Below are positions 36,260 through 45,956 of a stretch of 64,000 bases of DNA, piece by piece. The position numbers were made by a program, and so were the translations under genes. Every line of letters starts with the position of its first letter. The stretch's first letter is position 1. The stretch is from Candidatus Poribacteria bacterium (GTDB lineage Bacteria; Poribacteria; WGA-4E; PCPOR2b). The stretch covers positions 156,223-220,222 of the forward strand of contig JAJDUM010000017.1 in NCBI GenBank assembly GCA_022826645.1, given 5' to 3'. The notes beneath the pieces were generated by a model. That model was given only the letters and a program-made list of their open reading frames with translations, was not told the origin of the DNA and made no database searches.

Positions 36260-37426
36260 TTAGACCTTTATCTCTTTGTAGTCCACTTCATCAAGGTCGT
36301 TGGTGCCCAGATCCATCCTCGATGCTGAGCGGATATGTTTCGACAATCGAGAGATAGATGGTAGATTAAGTTCCGTCCGTTTCTCTTCCACTGTTTGGTA
36401 GACAATCTGATCCAAAGCAACTGGATCTTGGCTCACGAGGATTCCGCCGTACTGCCACACTCCGTTCGGGTCATACGTGGGTCCCCCATCGAACGCGGCG
36501 AGCAACCCATCAACAATATTCAAAACAACCTTATCTTTGAGGACCGTATGCGCGAAGATATCAGCAATGGCGGGGTTACAATTTATCGGATTAGAGTGAA
36601 ATCGGCTGGTATTATCGACGCTGCCGAAGGCAAGGTTTTTGAGACAACCGCTCACACCTGCGATCCCGTGATGCTTCATCACCGGAACGTTAATCACCAC
36701 CGTCAGCTCTTTGGTCAGGAGATTTGTATATCGGGAAAGGACACTTCCATTTTCGCGGCGTTCCTCGACATCTTTATCGGTTTCATAGAAAACCTCGTCG
36801 TCGTAGCCTACGCCTTTACTGTCTGACGCGAAGCAGCGAACCCCTCGATTGCTTTGGTTGATCTCGTAGCCTACATCAATCAGATGCGATTCAAAGCGAT
36901 CCCAGATAACAATCTGGTTGCTGAGGATACCCGCCCCGTATAATCCGTCGATAATTTTATCAACAATGACCCGATGGGTGCTCAGCTCCTTTCCGGCAAG
37001 TGGGTTAATTTTAATTCCAACGATGTCTGTCGGTAGAACAAAATCTTTCCACGCCTCCTTCGCCGAGTCCAGTCCGGTCAGTTTCATCATTGCACGGTCG
37101 ATCATCTCACCCACAACCCCCTCGTCAAGCGCATCTCCATTCCACACCTTTTCGCTGGTCGCTTCGACCAGCGGCATGAGTTGTTCTTCGACCACCTCTC
37201 CCGGCGGGCCTCCGCGTTGACGATCGAGTTGCGCAAAGGTATCCTTGGCCGCTGAAGTTATGCTCCCCAGAGCGAGCCCCATCCCGACGATGCCTCTTGA
37301 AGTCTGACGTAAAAATCGGCGGCGGCTTACTGCCTGCGGGATGGTTGTTGTTCGTGAAATTTGGTCGCAATCCGCTTCAATTTGTGCAACAATCGGATTT
37401 GATTTAGGTGGTATTTTATTTGTCAT
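36260..37426 (-). CDS. DUF362 domain protein with Tat signal
   Basis: The 388-residue product starts with a cytoplasmic segment and a twin-arginine signal, S-R-R-R-F-L-R-Q (about residues 34-41), followed by a hydrophobic stretch. The body is DUF362: D-I-V-G-I-K-I-N-P, V-P-V-M-K-H-H-G-I-A-G-V-S-G-C-L-K-N, and Q-D-P-V-A-L-D-Q-I-V-Y. DUF362 proteins are often fused or linked to ferredoxins, and a Tat signal implies export of a folded, possibly cofactor-bearing protein; no Fe-S cysteine cluster is visible here. Function unknown. It is followed by the small lipoprotein gene 57 nt downstream. Confidence 0.86.
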   Translation of the reverse strand: MTNKIPPKSNPIVAQIEADCDQISRTTTIPQAVSRRRFLRQTSRGIVGMGLALGSITSAAKDTFAQLDRQRGGPPGEVVEEQLMPLVEATSEKVWNGDALDEGVVGEMIDRAMMKLTGLDSAKEAWKDFVLPTDIVGIKINPLAGKELSTHRVIVDKIIDGLYGAGILSNQIVIWDRFESHLIDVGYEINQSNRGVRCFASDSKGVGYDDEVFYETDKDVEERRENGSVLSRYTNLLTKELTVVINVPVMKHHGIAGVSGCLKNLAFGSVDNTSRFHSNPINCNPAIADIFAHTVLKDKVVLNIVDGLLAAFDGGPTYDPNGVWQYGGILVSQDPVALDQIVYQTVEEKRTELNLPSISRLSKHIRSASRMDLGTNDLDEVDYKEIKV

Positions 37427-37444
37427 TGGATGAATTCGCCAAGT

Positions 37445-37831
37445 TTACCAAACAGTATTTACAACTCTACTTTGCGTGATTTGTTCATCTCTGGTAATTA
37501 AATGAGCATCAAAATGAAGTGCAGTCGCTACAATTAGTCTATCGTGCATTTCCAAGTCGCCACTAATGGTCGAAGCAACCTTAAGGATATCAAGTTCCAA
37601 TGCAGTAATGCGAAAGTTCTCATACATCTCAATATGGGAAAGAGTCTCCTCAAAGGTCATAGAAATTCTTCCCTTCTGGGAGATGTACATTATCTCTGCT
37701 AAGACAATCGTAGGAATAAAAATTGCGCCAGCCGTTAGTGTCTGCTCAAATGCTTGGCGCGCATTTTGACTTAGCCTTGGATCATCTATGAAATACCAGA
37801 TGATTGTGTGTGCATCAGCCACATAATTCAT
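37445..37831 (-). CDS. vapC: PIN-domain toxin (VapC-like)
   Basis: A 128-residue PIN-domain ribonuclease. The acidic site is complete: Asp6 (Y-V-A-D-A-H), Glu46 (V-L-A-E-I), Asp97 (E-M-H-D-R-L-I) and Asp115 (I-T-R-D). As a VapC-type toxin it would cut specific RNAs, often tRNA or rRNA, and be held inactive by its partner. Its ATG at 37831 overlaps the antitoxin stop by one base (TGATG), a sign of translational coupling. An in-frame TTG one codon upstream is less likely. The PIN call is firm; the symbol marks the family role. Confidence 0.88.
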   Translation of the reverse strand: MNYVADAHTIIWYFIDDPRLSQNARQAFEQTLTAGAIFIPTIVLAEIMYISQKGRISMTFEETLSHIEMYENFRITALELDILKVASTISGDLEMHDRLIVATALHFDAHLITRDEQITQSRVVNTVW

Positions 37832-38064
37832 CAAGTGTCCTCAAAGCTAAAAAGACTACGGCGAGCATCAAGGAGGTCTTCCTCACTGATTTGACTTCCC
37901 TTCCAGATTCCTTCCAGCGAACCACGTTTTGCTTGCGCTTTATTGGATATTTCGTTGATTTCAATTTCATCAACTTGGCTAGCTAACTGGATCAGCTTTT
38001 CCAGAGTCCCCTTAGGTATTAGGACGCGATTTTCAGAGACACTTTCAACTTGAATGCTTAACAT
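37831..38064 (-). CDS. Antitoxin of the PIN-toxin pair
   Basis: A 77-residue protein directly upstream of the PIN toxin and coupled to it by a one-base overlap. It begins L-S-I-Q-V-E-S-V-S-E-N-R-V-L-I-P-K-G, a pattern like the AbrB/SpoVT-type or other short beta-rich DNA-binding start, followed by an acidic helical tail (E-E-D-L-L-D-A-R) suited to binding the toxin. GAGGAACCAACG precedes the ATG. It probably represses its own promoter, as such antitoxins do, but no operator was recognised. The family cannot be fixed from sequence alone. Confidence 0.78.
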   Translation of the reverse strand: MLSIQVESVSENRVLIPKGTLEKLIQLASQVDEIEINEISNKAQAKRGSLEGIWKGSQISEEDLLDARRSLFSFEDT

Positions 38065-38125
38065 CGTTGGTTCCTCACCTTCAAAACTCTATAGTAACCA
38101 TTCACCCTCTTTGGATTTTGACCGC

Positions 38126-39127
38126 CTACAAACCTTTCAATTCTGCGACAATCCTTTCGCCCTTGAGCCGATTGCCAACGCGCACATCCAGGAATTTCCA
38201 GCGGATAACTCCACTCTCATCAATGATATAGGTCATAGGGCGCGCGATCCGAGGATTTAGCGGATCTCTTGCGTTGTATGCATCAATTGTTTTTAGCTCC
38301 GGGTCTCCAAGTAGGGGGAACCCAATTTCAACGTTACCCCGCCGTTTGACCTTCTCAATCGCATTCTTTGCCTTTGCTGCGTTATCTGTACTGATTGCGA
38401 GAAGCTCAGCACCCGCCGCCTGAATCGCTGCATAATCCTGTTGCAACTCGCCGAGTTGCTCAATGCAGGAAGGTCAGAATTCACCCCGATCAAAGACCAA
38501 CACAACTTTCTGCTTGCCTGCATAATCTGCGAGAGCCCGCATCTTACCGTCACTATCAGGCAGGTTGAAGTCCGGTGCTTTCAAGCCGACGGCCAGACCA
38601 TCGCCCTCTGGAAGTTGGTCTGGATTGAGCGGAATAAGTTCGACCTCCAGTTTTACCGTTTCGCCCACTGGGATCGGATCAACAATGAACTCCTGTTTCT
38701 CGTATTCATCAATATCGATGGTAACGGTAAGCTTCTGATCCGCGGCAATCCCTTCAAACTCGAAGACGCCTGAATTAGCTGTTGGTGTCTCTAAAACAAC
38801 CCCGGCTTCATCGGTCAGTTTAACGCTTACGCCGATGAGGGGATCTTTTGTTATCTGATCCAACACGAGCCCGCGAATGATCGGTAATACCTCTTCAACT
38901 TCCTCAGCTTGGTCTGCCGGCGGTTCGGCTGGAATAACAGGGTCTGCCTCCACAGGCGGCACAACCGGCACTACGGTTGTTTCCGGCTGCCCAGTTACAG
39001 TCGGTTCCTTGGTCGTGTCGGGTTCCACGGTAGATTCGTCATCGGTTCCACAGCCAAGGCACAACATCAGGATAGCTGCTAAAGCTATCAATGATTGAAT
39101 TCTATTTACTCCATCTCTCATAGCCAT
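38126..39127 (-). CDS. Selenocysteine-containing peroxiredoxin-like lipoprotein (UGA at 38474-38476)
   Basis: Read through one in-frame TGA, this is a 333-residue protein. Residues 1-26 are a type II signal ending L-G-C, so Cys26 is the likely lipid anchor; then a Glu/Pro/Thr-rich linker; an Ig-like carboxypeptidase-regulatory-type domain (about 84-170: R-G-L-V-L-D ... G-V-F-E-F-E-G-I); then an AhpC/TSA-type domain from 177. The TGA is codon 218 in V-F-D-R-G-E-F-U-P-S-C, where the family has the first Cys of R-G-x-W-C-P-x-C. The frame continues for 115 residues of coherent thioredoxin fold (L-L-A-I-S-T-D-N). A SECIS-like hairpin follows the TGA. The start overlaps the TlpA stop by ten bases; ATG 39121 is an alternative. 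If UGA were a stop, both halves would be dead. Confidence 0.85.
38443..38459 (-). promoter_or_regulatory. Candidate bacterial SECIS hairpin
   Basis: On the coding (minus) strand GCAACTC and GAGTTGC form a perfect 7-bp stem closed by the triloop GGC. The first loop G is 22 nt after the UGA. Bacterial SECIS elements are expected to have a short apical loop with a G in its first two positions, some 16-37 nt past the UGA; this fits. TGCAT and ATGCA outside it could add a lower stem. Confidence 0.8.
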
Positions 39128-39666
39128 TTTTTCAACTCTCTTTCGTAGGTTTCTTTACTTTCCTGCGCACCTTCAAATACCTTTACAATTTCTCCGTTAC
39201 GATTGACGAGATATGCAGATGGTAGGACGGGAACTTGATATCTCTGAATAGTATCGGTATCCGCGAGAAGGATCGGATAGTTAATGTCAGAGCCTTCCTT
39301 GCTCAATTCCTGAAAAAAAGTTTCTATGTTTTTTAGACGCCCGTCTACGTCATCCGCAGATATGCCAACCACCTCAAATCCCTGTGCTTGATATTCATCG
39401 TACAGTTCGATGAAGCGTGGGATTTCCTCTTTGCAAGGTTTACACCATGTCGCCCAGAAATCGACGATGACAACTTTGTCCTGATAATCTGTGAGGCTGA
39501 CCTCTTCAAGTTCTGTGTTTAGCAGTGTAAAGTTAGGAGCAATTTGAAATGAAGGGTCAACGGTGTCTGTTATTTTGTCAGATTCATCGTCTGTAGCGTC
39601 TGAACACGCCACAAATGGTAGCATACAGAATATTAAACCGAACAGGCAAAACAGTTTCGTGTACAT
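39118..39666 (-). CDS. TlpA-like thioredoxin-fold lipoprotein
   Basis: A 182-residue thioredoxin-fold protein with a type II signal ending P-F-V-A-C, so Cys21 is probably lipidated. The redox motif is W-C-K-P-C (Cys75 and Cys78) in the TlpA/ResA-like context F-W-A-T-W-C-K-P-C-K-E-E-I-P, and a P-V-L-P-S-A cis-Pro loop follows later. Such proteins act as extracytoplasmic thiol-disulfide reductants. GGAGGCGTGC precedes the ATG. Its stop overlaps the start of the selenocysteine peroxiredoxin gene, so the two are likely translated together and may form an electron pair; that link is inference. Confidence 0.9.
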   Translation of the reverse strand: MYTKLFCLFGLIFCMLPFVACSDATDDESDKITDTVDPSFQIAPNFTLLNTELEEVSLTDYQDKVVIVDFWATWCKPCKEEIPRFIELYDEYQAQGFEVVGISADDVDGRLKNIETFFQELSKEGSDINYPILLADTDTIQRYQVPVLPSAYLVNRNGEIVKVFEGAQESKETYERELKKWL

Positions 39667-39807
39667 GCACGCCTCCGAAAATTCAATGGCACAGATTTTT
39701 AGTCAATCTGTGTTGTCTTCTGCGCCTTCAGCGGTGTTGTTAGGACGGATTGCAGCACGATTTGGTCGCATTTGGGATAGGGAAATTGCACCAGATGGGG
39801 CAAAGAT

Positions 39808-40746
39808 TCAACTGAGCCGTAAAATAGTGCCCTTTGATCCAACAATCCAAGCATGCGCTTTATACAGACAGATGTCTAACAGGTGCCACGGCGATCCACT
39901 CGGTTGAGGTGACCATGTGAACCCAGAATCGGTCGTATGCAGAATTAATCCATCTTCGCCAATTGCCCAGCCCTGTTTAGAGTTTCGAAATGCGACGCCG
40001 CGTAGAGTTTTGGGTGTCTTACTTTTCTGAGGCTGCCAGTTCGCACCGCCGTCGGTCGTATTGAGAATTAATCCACCTGTCCCAACGACCCAACCGGTCT
40101 GCGGGTTGACGAAATAAACGCCGAGTAGCGATTCTTCGGTCCAACTTTGCTGTTCACCCCAAGCTTCACCACCGTTATTCGTGTGGAGAATCTTCCCTTC
40201 CTTCCCAACAGCCCAGCCGTGCTTCGCGTCAGCAAAATGCACAGCCCACAGATGTGGGGTCGGTGGTGAATTTTGACGGCTCCATGTACCGCCACCGTTA
40301 TTTGTATGCAGAACGACACCGCCACCACCAACCGCCCAGCCTTCTGTCTCATCCAGAAAATAGATGTCGAGTAGTCCTGCGTCGGTAGGGCTTTTTTGGG
40401 GGGTCCAAGATTTGCCGCTACTTCCCGTATAGTGAATCTGCCCTCTGATACTGACCGCCCAACCGTTGTTGGGAGTCGCGAAATGCACCTTATTGAGTGC
40501 GTTCGGAGTAACCGCTCTTTGGGGCGAACGCACCAACCACGTCACGCCGCCATCTTCTGTGGACAGCACCAAACCGTCTGTACCGACCGCCCAACCGCGT
40601 TTGGCATCGACAAAGTGGACACCGTACAGGTGCGCCTCTGTTCCCGACTCGATTTGTCCCCAGCCCGTCGGTGTCTTATCGCCACCGCAACCGAAGTAGC
40701 TGACAATGCAAACGAAGGTAATCAGTGTATGGATATAGTTCCTCAA
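39808..40746 (-). CDS. Ycf48/BNR-like propeller lipoprotein
   Basis: From TTG at 40746 this 312-residue lipoprotein starts with a hydrophobic signal ending Y-F-G-C, followed by about six propeller repeats of the form G-W-A-V-G-x-x-G-x-I-L-H-T-x-D-G-G-x-T-W (for example G-W-A-V-G-T-D-G-L). This is the pattern of Ycf48/HCF136-like photosystem assembly propellers and of BNR/sialidase-like propellers; no sialidase catalytic set is evident and nothing else suggests photosynthesis, so a scaffold or stress sensor is likelier. GAGGAGG nine bases before the TTG supports this start over a longer in-frame ATG at 40806. The TlpA gene follows 141 nt downstream. Confidence 0.83.
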   Translation of the reverse strand: MRNYIHTLITFVCIVSYFGCGGDKTPTGWGQIESGTEAHLYGVHFVDAKRGWAVGTDGLVLSTEDGGVTWLVRSPQRAVTPNALNKVHFATPNNGWAVSIRGQIHYTGSSGKSWTPQKSPTDAGLLDIYFLDETEGWAVGGGGVVLHTNNGGGTWSRQNSPPTPHLWAVHFADAKHGWAVGKEGKILHTNNGGEAWGEQQSWTEESLLGVYFVNPQTGWVVGTGGLILNTTDGGANWQPQKSKTPKTLRGVAFRNSKQGWAIGEDGLILHTTDSGFTWSPQPSGSPWHLLDICLYKAHAWIVGSKGTILRLS

Positions 40747-41376
40747 GCTCTCGTTCCTCCTCAATTTTATAGAATTGAGACTATCCCCATGCAATTTTCG
40801 TGACAACTTTGGTAGAGAATCAACACCAATCCATCGATGACCACTTGCTCAGATCTGTTATGCACATTGCGCTCCGCCCCGATAAATCGGGACTCAAAAC
40901 TGGAGCGCGGGGATTGGACGTATCGGTATTCTTTAGACATATCGCTCCTACGGAGCGAACGATAAAGCATCTAAATAGACGCGGGTGCCTGCTCCTACGA
41001 GAAGATCAATGGATTTTTAATCAGTAGCAGCTTGGCTATTCCTTAACGTTTAGAATATTCTATCCCATGATTCGGAGTATGCTGCTGCATTGCAGTGGTC
41101 CTCGCTCAAACCAATTATAGTGAATCAGGACTTACGCAGCCAACCGTAGACGGGGCATCTTGCCCCGCACCACCTATGCTGAAATGGGTTAGTCTGTAGG
41201 CGGGGCATCTTGCTCCGTCCTGAAATGCGTAAGTCCTATGAATTATAAAAACATATTGATACCTCTTCTGTAGGGGGCGTACTCTCCGAATCGCGACTGA
41301 ACGCCCTGATAGTCGGGAATCGGAGTTCCCTCTTACAATTCAAAAATGTCCAGTTAATTGTAAAATTCACCATAAA
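40747..41376. other. Repeat-rich intergenic region
   Basis: About 630 bp without a supported gene. Around 40868-40960 are hairpin words GCGCTCCGC..., GGAGCGCGG and CGCTCCTACGGAGCG (a self-complementary unit). At 41127-41237 lies the MITE-like element. The remainder shows nothing I can name. The decayed 3' end of the DUF418 pseudogene borders it on the right. Confidence 0.6.
41127..41237. mobile_element. MITE-like element, 111 bp, perfect 12-bp terminal inverted repeats
   Basis: The ends AGGACTTACGCA (41127-41138) and TGCGTAAGTCCT (41226-41237) are exact inverted repeats. Inside are two copies of a CGGGGCATCTTGCCCCG-type hairpin (about 41149-41168 and 41200-41217; the second has CTCCG), so it looks like one element with its core duplicated. 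Its left ~72 bp match the element at 32724-32795 in reverse. Confidence 0.75.
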
Positions 41377-42405
41377 TCATAAAACCGTGCCCACACAAAA
41401 TATAACGGAACCTTCAAGGGCATACGGGAGCGTGTGATTTCCCATAGCCTGAATCACCTTTGACGATCCGCTGCTAACCAGATGGGCAATTTAGAACAAT
41501 CGGGCAAATTGACCCGTTGCAATGAACGGTTTTGTCCATTTTGCATCCGGACACTTCTCGATTAGGCTGAGACTTCCCAGAATGATCGCGAGGGAGATGC
41601 CCACGCCGCCCAAGAAGCCGATTATCAAACCAGTTCCCATCTGCCACCACGTCAGTATCGAATCAGAACTATAGCGCGACCACACAGTAGTGCTAAGTAG
41701 CACCGATAACACACAACTCGTAACCAGGGCAATGCCCATTGCGCGGAAGAGCAGATTTCTTCGTTCTCTGGGGAAGGGCACTTCCTGTCGCCCTAACCAC
41801 ATACCCATCAGCAGAAAGACGGACCAGTAAAACAGTGAGTAAAGTTCAAGGGAGAGCAAATTATAGATCATGCCCCCGACTGAAAAACCGAAAACATGAG
41901 GTGTGCCCCAACTTTCTTCGATCATCTCAAGAGAATAAATCTCATGCAACATTAAAAAAACTAATGCAAACCTGATAATAACACACGCAGAGGCGAGCGA
42001 CCATAACCAACGATTGGAAACTGTCAGCAGCAGCGCCCCAAAAAGAATATAACCGCCGTAGGAGGATAGGAGGTTTGTGGGAAAAATTAGATTACAGCCG
42101 ATGCCAACCACCATCAACAGCGCAGCACGTCTTATCAATCGTTTTCGACTATCTGTGATGCTGTGTGCATCGTCTGTTGTTCGGGACTGTTGCGTTCGGA
42201 GGGATATACCCACACCACCCAGCAGTAGGAAGGTTTCGAGAGCCCCTCCACGGATAAAAGAATGTAGTTGTCCCAAGATAATGTGGCGCAGCTCGATGTC
42301 ACCTGTTTCAAAATCTGGGATAGGAACTGTAATAAGAGCTGCGATCAGCAGTCCGAACAGCGCAAGTAATCGAGCAAAATCGTAACCGGCGACGGGCGTG
42401 TTCAT
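41377..42405 (-). pseudogene. Degenerate DUF418 family membrane protein, interrupted by stop codons
   Basis: The intact part from ATG 42405 encodes a multi-pass membrane protein starting V-A-G-Y-D-F-A-R-L-L-A-L-F-G, paralogous to its neighbour at 42472. It stops at TAA 41491-41493 after A-T-G-Q-F-A-R-L-F. Beyond the stop the same frame reads I-A-H-L-V-S-S-G ... H-T-L-P-Y-A-L-E-G-S-V-I-F-C-V, which tracks the neighbour's Y-V-A-H-L-I-I-G-G ... K-T-L-P-L-A-V-G-S-A-V-I-F-C-I. The stop falls on the neighbour's Tyr. A second stop (TGA 41377-41379) follows 37 codons later, and the conserved G-P-L-E-W end is lost. A decaying tandem duplicate is the simplest reading. Confidence 0.75.
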
Positions 42406-42471
42406 TCGATTTCTCCCCTTTGGACACCACTGGTCAATTTCAAAGCTAATACGGTTCGGAGCCACCCGAAC

Positions 42472-43563
42472 TTATCCCGTGACTCGGCGCATACCCCATT
42501 CGAGCGGTCCCCGATTAAACCGTCTCCTCCAAGAATAAGAGAATATGACTACGCATATACAGAATATAACCGCACTTCCGACTGCAAGTGGGAGCGTTTT
42601 ATCCAGAACTCCAAGTGCCTTTAAGAGTCCCCCGCCGATAATTAGATGGGCAACGTAGAGCGTCAGAGAGAGTTGACCAGTTGTTATGAACGGCTTTATC
42701 CACTTTGCATCTGGAAATCTCTCGGTCAGCATCAGGCTCCCTCCGACGATTGTAATGGCAGTTCCACCACCGGCAAAGAAGTAAATTGGTGTCAAAAGTG
42801 GTGTAAGTAGTATCCGGGCAGCTTCGATCAACCTTAAAGCGTTTGCTGGGGATAAACCACTCACCAACCATAATATATGGTGAATCAGCACCAATGGAAT
42901 ATATTCCGAAATTAAAGCAACAGCGATTCCACTGAAAAACACTTTCCTTCGCGTTTCGGGGTTGTGCACATTCCGTTGTCCCAGCCACATACCAATGAGC
43001 AGAAAGGCGATCCATTTAAATATAGAGTGAAGTCCGCTAAGGTAGAAACGAAAGACTATACCCTTAACTGTCCAAGGGTCGCTATCCGAAGGCACGTTCC
43101 AATTATTCCGGATGGCCTCATCAACGACCTCATAATAGTCAAACAAGAAAAAAATGAACGCAGCACACGTAAGAACAAAGATGAAAGCAAGTGACCATAG
43201 CCAACGATTAGGAGCTATCAGCAGCGAACCGATAGCAATACTAATACCGTACAAATGTAGGACATCTGCGTACCAAATTAGGTTACAGCAAATTCCAACT
43301 ACTATCAAGAACGCTGCTCGTTTTATTAATGGCTTACGGTTATCCGCAATTCCGTGCGTACCGTTTGTTGATCGGACCGATTGCGTCAGAAGAGATACAC
43401 CGACTCCAGCCAGTAGTATGAAGGTTGCGGTAGCTCCTGATTGGATAAAGGTGTATAGCCAATGGAAGTCAGCATGTCCAACATTTCCGCTAAAATTCGC
43501 GACTACCAATCCAAACACGGCAAGGGATCGAGCAAAGTCGTAGCCGGCGATGCGTTCACTCAT
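42472..43563 (-). CDS. DUF418 family membrane protein
   Basis: A 363-residue inner-membrane protein with about ten hydrophobic segments. It starts I-A-G-Y-D-F-A-R-S-L-A-V-F-G-L-V-V-A-N-F, like the 'D-x-x-R-G-x-A-x-x-G-I-L' start of DUF418 proteins, and ends W-R-R-R-F-N-R-G-P-L-E-W-G-M-R-R, the DUF418 C-terminal signature. DUF418 proteins resemble membrane acyltransferases, but no function is established. It lies directly upstream of a damaged paralogue and downstream of the aminotransferase gene, all on the minus strand. ATG 43563 is preceded by CAGGAT. The cluster order suggests duplication in place. Confidence 0.83.
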   Translation of the reverse strand: MSERIAGYDFARSLAVFGLVVANFSGNVGHADFHWLYTFIQSGATATFILLAGVGVSLLTQSVRSTNGTHGIADNRKPLIKRAAFLIVVGICCNLIWYADVLHLYGISIAIGSLLIAPNRWLWSLAFIFVLTCAAFIFFLFDYYEVVDEAIRNNWNVPSDSDPWTVKGIVFRFYLSGLHSIFKWIAFLLIGMWLGQRNVHNPETRRKVFFSGIAVALISEYIPLVLIHHILWLVSGLSPANALRLIEAARILLTPLLTPIYFFAGGGTAITIVGGSLMLTERFPDAKWIKPFITTGQLSLTLYVAHLIIGGGLLKALGVLDKTLPLAVGSAVIFCICVVIFSYSWRRRFNRGPLEWGMRRVTG

Positions 43564-43584
43564 TTAATCCTGCCCGTTTCAAGC

Positions 43585-44793
<1,209 letters not shown>

Positions 44794-44808
44794 GTCGATC
44801 ACACCGCC

Positions 44809-45867
44809 TTATGGCTGCATTGACTCTCCACGAAGTAACATTGCGCGGATGTCATATCTGCCCGGACGTTCAACCGGTAGGTCACCGCTCTCGATCATTG
44901 CTTCAAGCGGTGAAGCGTGGGTACGAACCGGCATCTGGACCACTTCATGCAGCCGTGCGGAGTCGTAGATCGCCATGATAATCTCGACGGCGGCACGGCC
45001 GTTTATCGCTTCGCCGCGATGCCCACTTCGCCCTTCGATCCATGAGATTAGTTCCTGCACCTGTGCGACGGAAGGATTTTCGCCCTCCGCTCGACGGTCT
45101 TCCCATTCTGCTCGCTTGCTGTTGAGCAGGAGCGCGCGTTGTTCGGTCAAGTCAATAATACCATCGGAACCGTAGATAATGCCGCCTTGATAGTTTGGAC
45201 CGGCGATCTCTTGCAGCAGTAATCCGATACAGCCGCCTTGGAAGCCAATGATTCCCGCACTCCGATCTTCAATCGGTATATCGCGTTCGTAACGTTCCGT
45301 CTTGCGTTCAACGTTGCCGATGACCCACTCGGCGTCCGGATCGCCGAGGACATATCGCATCATGTCGAACAGATGCGAACAGTCGTTCAGGAGACCTTGA
45401 CCGCCTTTGCAGACGATTTGGCGTGGCTCACCGATTGCGCCGTTGGCGATCAGCTGTCGGGCATCCGTCCAGACCGGATTGAACCGACGCTGGTGAGCGA
45501 TTGCGACCTTGACGTTGTTTCGCTGCGCTGCAATCAACATCTCGTCGCACTCACCGAGGTTGGTCCCCATCGGCTTTTCGCAGAGCACGGCTTTCGGCTT
45601 CCGTGCACAGGCAGCGATTGTCATGGGGGCGTGGAGCCTGTGCCATGTTGCAACGCTGACGATGTCGAGATTCTCTTTGTCGAGCATCTCACGGGGGTCG
45701 AGGTAGCGTGTCTGGATGTTGTAGCTTTCTCCAAAATCGTTTAACGCGTCCTCAACGGGATCGGCGATAGCGACAATTTCGACCTCCTCGACGCCTTGAT
45801 AGCCGTGTACATGTAGCCTCGCAATGCCGCCACAACCGATAATTCCAACACGATATTTGTCTGACAT
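44809..45867 (-). CDS. Gfo/Idh/MocA family oxidoreductase
   Basis: A 352-residue NAD(P)-dependent dehydrogenase. The Rossmann start is V-G-I-I-G-C-G-G-I-A-R, and E-K-P is intact (L-C-E-K-P-M-G-T-N). A D-C-S-H-L-F-D-M-M segment holds the likely catalytic His. The start at ATG 45867 is backed by AGGAAGGAACC; a longer in-frame start at 45894 is less well supported. The gene is followed 15 nt later by an aminotransferase, a pairing also seen in amino-sugar and aminocyclitol pathways (dehydrogenate to a ketone, then transaminate). That role is a hypothesis. A GTGAAACGTGA run lies just upstream. Confidence 0.9.
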   Translation of the reverse strand: MSDKYRVGIIGCGGIARLHVHGYQGVEEVEIVAIADPVEDALNDFGESYNIQTRYLDPREMLDKENLDIVSVATWHRLHAPMTIAACARKPKAVLCEKPMGTNLGECDEMLIAAQRNNVKVAIAHQRRFNPVWTDARQLIANGAIGEPRQIVCKGGQGLLNDCSHLFDMMRYVLGDPDAEWVIGNVERKTERYERDIPIEDRSAGIIGFQGGCIGLLLQEIAGPNYQGGIIYGSDGIIDLTEQRALLLNSKRAEWEDRRAEGENPSVAQVQELISWIEGRSGHRGEAINGRAAVEIIMAIYDSARLHEVVQMPVRTHASPLEAMIESGDLPVERPGRYDIRAMLLRGESMQP

Positions 45868-45956
45868 ATTATTGGTTCCTTCCTGCGTTAGCACGAGTTG
45901 TCGCTTGGTATTTCGATGCTTGTCTGAATCGTGAAACGTGAAGCGTAATACATAAA

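Noticed and set aside
37445..38064. The PIN toxin pair as part of a larger defence island
   Set aside because: Neighbours are redox and envelope genes; no other defence gene is near.
38474..38476. The TGA as a simple nonsense mutation or sequencing error
   Set aside because: The frame is clean on both sides, the codon sits on the catalytic Cys position, and a SECIS-like hairpin is at the right distance. A chance mutation would not be expected to show all three.
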